Shown: in pieces, positions 3,947 to 7,690 of the stretch
Position numbering within the stretch: the stretch's first letter is position 1
How the letters are laid out: each line of letters begins with the position of its first letter
DNA from: Eubacterium sp.
Lineage (GTDB): Bacteria; Bacillota; Clostridia; Oscillospirales; Acutalibacteraceae
DNA: 7,690 nucleotides
Assembly: GCA_017543725.1 (NCBI GenBank)
Contig: JAFYFO010000087.1
Span: 1 to 7,690, forward strand
Reading direction: 5' to 3'
Made by a program: the position numbers and the translations under genes
The notes under the pieces: model-generated
Databases searched by the model: none
Told to the model about the DNA's origin: nothing
The model's input: the letters and a program-made list of their open reading frames with translations, nothing else

Positions 3947-6900
3947 ATGAAAAAGGTTAGATTTAAGGCTTTACTTGCAAGCGCCATGGCGTTGCTGATG
4001 CTTGTTAACACAGCACCCATATATGTAATGGCGGAAACAGAGCCTGAAATATGGTACACAAAAAGTGATGTGACTATCGACAAACACATCCTTTTCGGTG
4101 AAGACAAAATGTACACCGACGGCAAATCCAACAGAGGCTTTGATTGTTTGGTTGATAATAATACCGGCACAATTTTTTATGTTTCCACGGCTGACTCTCA
4201 GGTAAACTATCAGAATCTGAGCGAAAACGGCAAAGAAATTATGGTAACCGTTCATATGAGCCAGCCCGTTGTTATTGACCATTTCAAAATAGTTGCGGGC
4301 GCTGATACTTTTAAAGCGAATTATGCACACCGAAATCCAACCGGATGGAATCTGAAGGCAGGCAGCGGTGCGGATTCCTGTAACACCGTATTGATTGCAA
4401 ATAAAACGATTGATGCTTCCGAAGGCTATAAGCAAAATGTTTTTTCATTTGAAAATACAACGGCTTATCAGTATTATCAGTTTACAATCACTTCGCTTGC
4501 AGGTGCGGGAAGATCGGGTCACGATTCACCGTTTCCCAACCCGACTGCAACCTGCACATTGGCTGATATTGCATTCGGCGGACCGGAACCGATAAACCAT
4601 ACCGACCATGATAATATAAGCTTTACAAAGTGGAAAAGCACAAATTCACTTCCCACCACGGCAGGCAATTATTTCCTTGACAAGGATGTAACGATTTCAA
4701 ACACGTGGAATGTTCCGTCAGGCACAACCAATCTTTGCCTGAACGGTCACGGAATCAAGATGACTGGCAACAGCAGCGTTATGACCGTAAGCGCGGGGGC
4801 AACGCTTAAAATTTATGATTGCGATACTGAAACCGAACACAGATTTTCTGTTTCCAACAAAAAATCCAACGGCGCAGGATTTGCAACGGTTAACGATTCT
4901 CTGACAAGCGGATACGAAACCTTTACAGGCGGCTATATCACAGGTGGTAAAGGAACACGCGTAAACAACTGGAGTAGGGGCGGTGCATTTTATATCAGCG
5001 GCGCTGTAGAAATGTACGGCGGTACTGTTATCGGAAACGGTCAGTATGGCACTACGCACGGCGGAGGATTCTCTACAATAGAATCAGGTACATTCAAAAT
5101 GTACGGCGGTTCAATTCAGAATAATGCCGGACAATGCGGTGGTGCAACTCGTCTGCAAGGCGCCGTCTGCGAAATCCTTGGTGGTAAAATCATAAATAAT
5201 GTCGTTAGCGCAGACGGCGGAGGTATTCATGTCGGAGGAACAATCCCGGTAATTTTGAAAGATTGTGAAATCAGCGGCAACTACGCTGAAAACGGTCCCG
5301 GAGCGGGAATCTGGATGACAACCACGGGAACAGAGGTTTCGGGCAGCACCGTTATTGAAAACAACCTGACAAGCAAGGGCGTAAGCAACATTGAGCTTGG
5401 AAACGGCTATACAATCGCTGTAGGCACACTTAACAATGACGCAAAAATCGGCATAAAGATGAACAACGGCACGGGCGTGTTCACAAGCGGCTGGAATACT
5501 TATATGTCAGGCAAGAACCCTGCCGATTATTTCACAAGCGACAACGCAGATTATGTTGTACGCCTCAAGGACGGCGAAGCTGCAATAACTCCGCCTCACA
5601 CGCACAGCTGGAGCTATTCGGCAGACGGCAATGTGCTCACGGCAACCTGCACAGGCGAGGGCGATTGCGATGTCGGCGAGCAGACGGCGACAATAAGCGC
5701 TGAAAGTAAAACATATGACGAAAATCCTGTTACAGCCGAAGTAACCTACTCCGACGGCTGGACTGCTGACAACGGCTTAACGATACCCGAAATTGAATAT
5801 TCGGGCAACACCGATGCAGGAACCTACACCGCAAGCATAACTCTCGGAACAGCAACCGCTTCAACTGAGTTCACCATAAACGAAATATCAATGGCGGATG
5901 AAGTCAGCGCTGAAAACTACACCGGAGACTACAACGGCGAGGCGCACACAATCAGCGTTACAAAACCATCAGCGGCAACCGTTAAATACGGCACCGAAAG
6001 CGGAACATATAACCTGAGTGAAGCGCCGACCTTCACCGACGCAGGAACCTACACTGTTTATTATCAGGTTACAAGAAAGAACTACATAACAATATCGGAT
6101 TCTGCAACCGTTACAATCAACAGGATAAACGCAGTTGTAACAATCTCAGGTCACACGACAACAGTTGATTATAACGGCAACGCACACAGTGCCGACGGAT
6201 ACGACGCCGAAACGGATTCAGAACTTTACGATGTTGAAAAAGACTTCGTCTACAACGGAAGACCGCAGGCAGTGCGAACAAACGCAGGCACAACCTATAT
6301 GAATCTCGACTCCGCAAAATTTGAAAACACAAATCCAAATTTTGAAACGGTTGAGTTTAACATTACAGACGGTTATGTTGAGATTAACAAGATTGACGCT
6401 GTTATAACAAAGAAACCTGCTCGCAAAAGCAAACTTGTTTACACGGGCAGCAAACAGGCGATTATAACAGCGGGAAGTGCAGACGGCGGAACACTTTGCT
6501 ATGCAATCGGCAAAGACGATAAAACCGAACCTGCCGATAATCAGTTTAAAGCCAATATTCCAAAGGCATCTGAAGTCGGAAACTACTATGTCTGGTACAA
6601 GGTTGAAGCCGATTCAAACCACATCAGCACTTCATCAGAATGTTTTAAAGTAACCCTTGCAGACAAAGACTGGGTCAGCGTTAACGGAACGGTTTACAAC
6701 GATAAAGGCGAGCCTCAGAGCAATGCTGAAGTAACCCTTATGAGCGGCAACAAGAAAGTTGACTCAATCACTTCGGATAAGAACGGCGAATACTACTTCA
6801 CCGTTCCCGCAGGAATTTATAACATTGTTACAAACTACGACGGCAAGAGCCAGACAACAAAGATTGACCTCTATAAGGACAAGAAGCAAGACATTGATAT

Positions 6901-7597
6901 GCTCGGCATCAACACCGAATCAATAGTCAAAGTTGATTCCGACAGCGATTTCGGAGTTGTTGTTGACGGGCTTAATGAAGAAGCCAAATCAATCAGAAAA
7001 GCCGATAAACTCAAAGACTCACAGAATTTATCCCTTGTTATGACAGTTGAGGCAAAAACCATTGAAAACGCCAAAAATTCAAAGGCATTCAACAAATTAA
7101 CAACAAACAGTTCGTTCACATTCTTTGATGTCAGCCTTGAAAAAACGGTTGATTCGGTTAAAACAGTTCTTAATTCAACAGCAAATACTATTGAAATTGC
7201 TGTTCCCTATGAGAAGATTAACAGAATAGACCTCGCGGCATACTACTGCGACGGATCAAAGGTTAAGAAACTCAGGGAAAGCAGCAGCAAAGAGGCAGGA
7301 ACTTTCAGAATAGATAAGAAAAACAAAATCATTTATATCTATTCAAAGGAATTTGCAACCTTTGCAATCGGCTACACGCCCCACTATCTTGTTAACTCAT
7401 CAGTTGAACTCGGCTCCTTCGGCGGAACGGCAGATGTTGTTCTCACGGGAAAGAACGGCGAAGGAACATACACCATTAAAAATGTTTCGCCCGATAAACT
7501 GAGTTTCAACGATATTCCAAAGGGCGAATACAAAATGGAAGTCACATGGGTTGACGGAGTTGAAAACACATTAACCGTTGATGTTACGGTTTCATAA
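3947..7597 (+). CDS. Large secreted mosaic surface/adhesin-like protein
   Basis: This 1216-residue protein begins with a clear signal peptide (MKKVRFK, hydrophobic LLASAMALLMLV, likely cleavage after VMA, residue 29). Visible parts in order: about 45-212, a discoidin (F5/8C)-like fold with IDHFKIVAGAD, GWNLKAGS and YYQFTITS, suggesting carbohydrate binding. About 240-540 is a right-handed beta-helix with rungs starting MYGGTVIGN (356), MYGGSIQNN (385), LGGKIINN (411) and DCEISGN (439). Residues 551-574 form an HTHSW...C...GDC motif, and about 582-905 hold four Ig-like MBG-type repeats (DAGTYTASI, DAGTYTVYYQV and others). About 909-986 is a carboxypeptidase-regulatory/CNA-B-like domain (VNGTVYNDKGEP, DKNGEYYFTVPAGIYNI). 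The rest, 987-1216, is unassigned and beta-rich. No catalytic residues typical of pectate lyases are evident. It ends VDVTVS without LPXTG, SLH repeats or a transmembrane tail. The start has AAGGAG six bases upstream. Probable role: glycan or host-surface binding outside the cell; this is inference. Confidence 0.88.
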   Translation: MKKVRFKALLASAMALLMLVNTAPIYVMAETEPEIWYTKSDVTIDKHILFGEDKMYTDGKSNRGFDCLVDNNTGTIFYVSTADSQVNYQNLSENGKEIMVTVHMSQPVVIDHFKIVAGADTFKANYAHRNPTGWNLKAGSGADSCNTVLIANKTIDASEGYKQNVFSFENTTAYQYYQFTITSLAGAGRSGHDSPFPNPTATCTLADIAFGGPEPINHTDHDNISFTKWKSTNSLPTTAGNYFLDKDVTISNTWNVPSGTTNLCLNGHGIKMTGNSSVMTVSAGATLKIYDCDTETEHRFSVSNKKSNGAGFATVNDSLTSGYETFTGGYITGGKGTRVNNWSRGGAFYISGAVEMYGGTVIGNGQYGTTHGGGFSTIESGTFKMYGGSIQNNAGQCGGATRLQGAVCEILGGKIINNVVSADGGGIHVGGTIPVILKDCEISGNYAENGPGAGIWMTTTGTEVSGSTVIENNLTSKGVSNIELGNGYTIAVGTLNNDAKIGIKMNNGTGVFTSGWNTYMSGKNPADYFTSDNADYVVRLKDGEAAITPPHTHSWSYSADGNVLTATCTGEGDCDVGEQTATISAESKTYDENPVTAEVTYSDGWTADNGLTIPEIEYSGNTDAGTYTASITLGTATASTEFTINEISMADEVSAENYTGDYNGEAHTISVTKPSAATVKYGTESGTYNLSEAPTFTDAGTYTVYYQVTRKNYITISDSATVTINRINAVVTISGHTTTVDYNGNAHSADGYDAETDSELYDVEKDFVYNGRPQAVRTNAGTTYMNLDSAKFENTNPNFETVEFNITDGYVEINKIDAVITKKPARKSKLVYTGSKQAIITAGSADGGTLCYAIGKDDKTEPADNQFKANIPKASEVGNYYVWYKVEADSNHISTSSECFKVTLADKDWVSVNGTVYNDKGEPQSNAEVTLMSGNKKVDSITSDKNGEYYFTVPAGIYNIVTNYDGKSQTTKIDLYKDKKQDIDMLGINTESIVKVDSDSDFGVVVDGLNEEAKSIRKADKLKDSQNLSLVMTVEAKTIENAKNSKAFNKLTTNSSFTFFDVSLEKTVDSVKTVLNSTANTIEIAVPYEKINRIDLAAYYCDGSKVKKLRESSSKEAGTFRIDKKNKIIYIYSKEFATFAIGYTPHYLVNSSVELGSFGGTADVVLTGKNGEGTYTIKNVSPDKLSFNDIPKGEYKMEVTWVDGVENTLTVDVTVS

Positions 7598-7621
7598 AAC
7601 ATCATAAAGGAGGAATTTAAA

Positions 7622-7690
7622 ATGGCAGAATTCAATCAGGCAAAAATCACAAAAGAGGATATTGAACGCCTCGAAGCAAACAGAAAGAAA
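7622..7690 (+). CDS. N-terminal fragment of an unidentified protein
   Basis: The ATG at 7622 is preceded by AAGGAGG (7607-7613) with 8-base spacing, a near-ideal ribosome site, and the frame stays open to the window edge. The 23 visible residues (beginning MAEFNQAKITKEDIER) are hydrophilic and helix-prone, with no signal peptide, so a cytosolic product is likely. It begins 24 bases after the stop of the secreted protein gene with no terminator between, so the two are probably in one operon. Too little is present to assign a family. Confidence 0.7.
   Translation, partial: MAEFNQAKITKEDIERLEANRKK

Noticed and set aside
4664..5566. Pectate lyase or other polysaccharide-cleaving enzyme in the beta-helix
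   Set aside because: The rung pattern is clear but no catalytic signature of a lyase or glycosidase family is recognisable, so only a structural call is made.

Overview
The window looks like a chromosomal segment from a low-to-moderate GC Clostridia member, probably an Oscillospiraceae/Ruminococcus-like gut anaerobe. This rests on AT-rich intergenic DNA, strong AGGAGG-type ribosome sites, sigma-A-like promoters, simple hairpin/U-tract terminators, and typical clostridial families (a DUF6472-like mini-protein, a DUF1015 protein, a mosaic surface protein with MBG-like repeats). The genus is an inference. All recognised genes lie on the + strand. I see no tRNA, rRNA, CRISPR array, insertion sequence or phage gene.

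Region 1 (1-786) is the end of an operon. It holds the last 55 codons of an unidentified protein, then a SecB-like chaperone gene, then a 59-codon cysteine-containing gene that overlaps the SecB stop by one base (TAATG). A perfect 10-bp terminator hairpin contains the last stop codon.

Region 2 (787-2251) holds a degenerate 7-bp tandem repeat tract, a promoter, a monocistronic DUF1015-family gene, and a strong terminator.

Region 3 (2252-3686) has a good extended -10 promoter driving a single gene for an M28-family metallopeptidase. Its catalytic domain is interrupted by two predicted membrane hairpins. A second 7-bp-periodic tract and a 12-bp terminator follow.

Region 4 (3687-7690) starts with a 260-bp AT-rich control region containing a tandem 11-bp repeat, two palindromes and a promoter. 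It drives a 1216-residue secreted protein: signal peptide, discoidin-like domain, parallel beta-helix, Ig-like MBG-type repeats, a carboxypeptidase-regulatory-like domain and an unassigned C-terminal part. It has no LPXTG or SLH anchor. A gene without a signal peptide begins 24 bases later and leaves the window.

The regions look like independent transcription units rather than one pathway. I found no convincing new multi-gene system. The best leads are the SecB-like gene with its two unexplained partners, the membrane-interrupted M28 peptidase, and the controlled, apparently unanchored surface protein with its downstream partner. All functional statements are by recognition of motifs and family patterns, without database searches.
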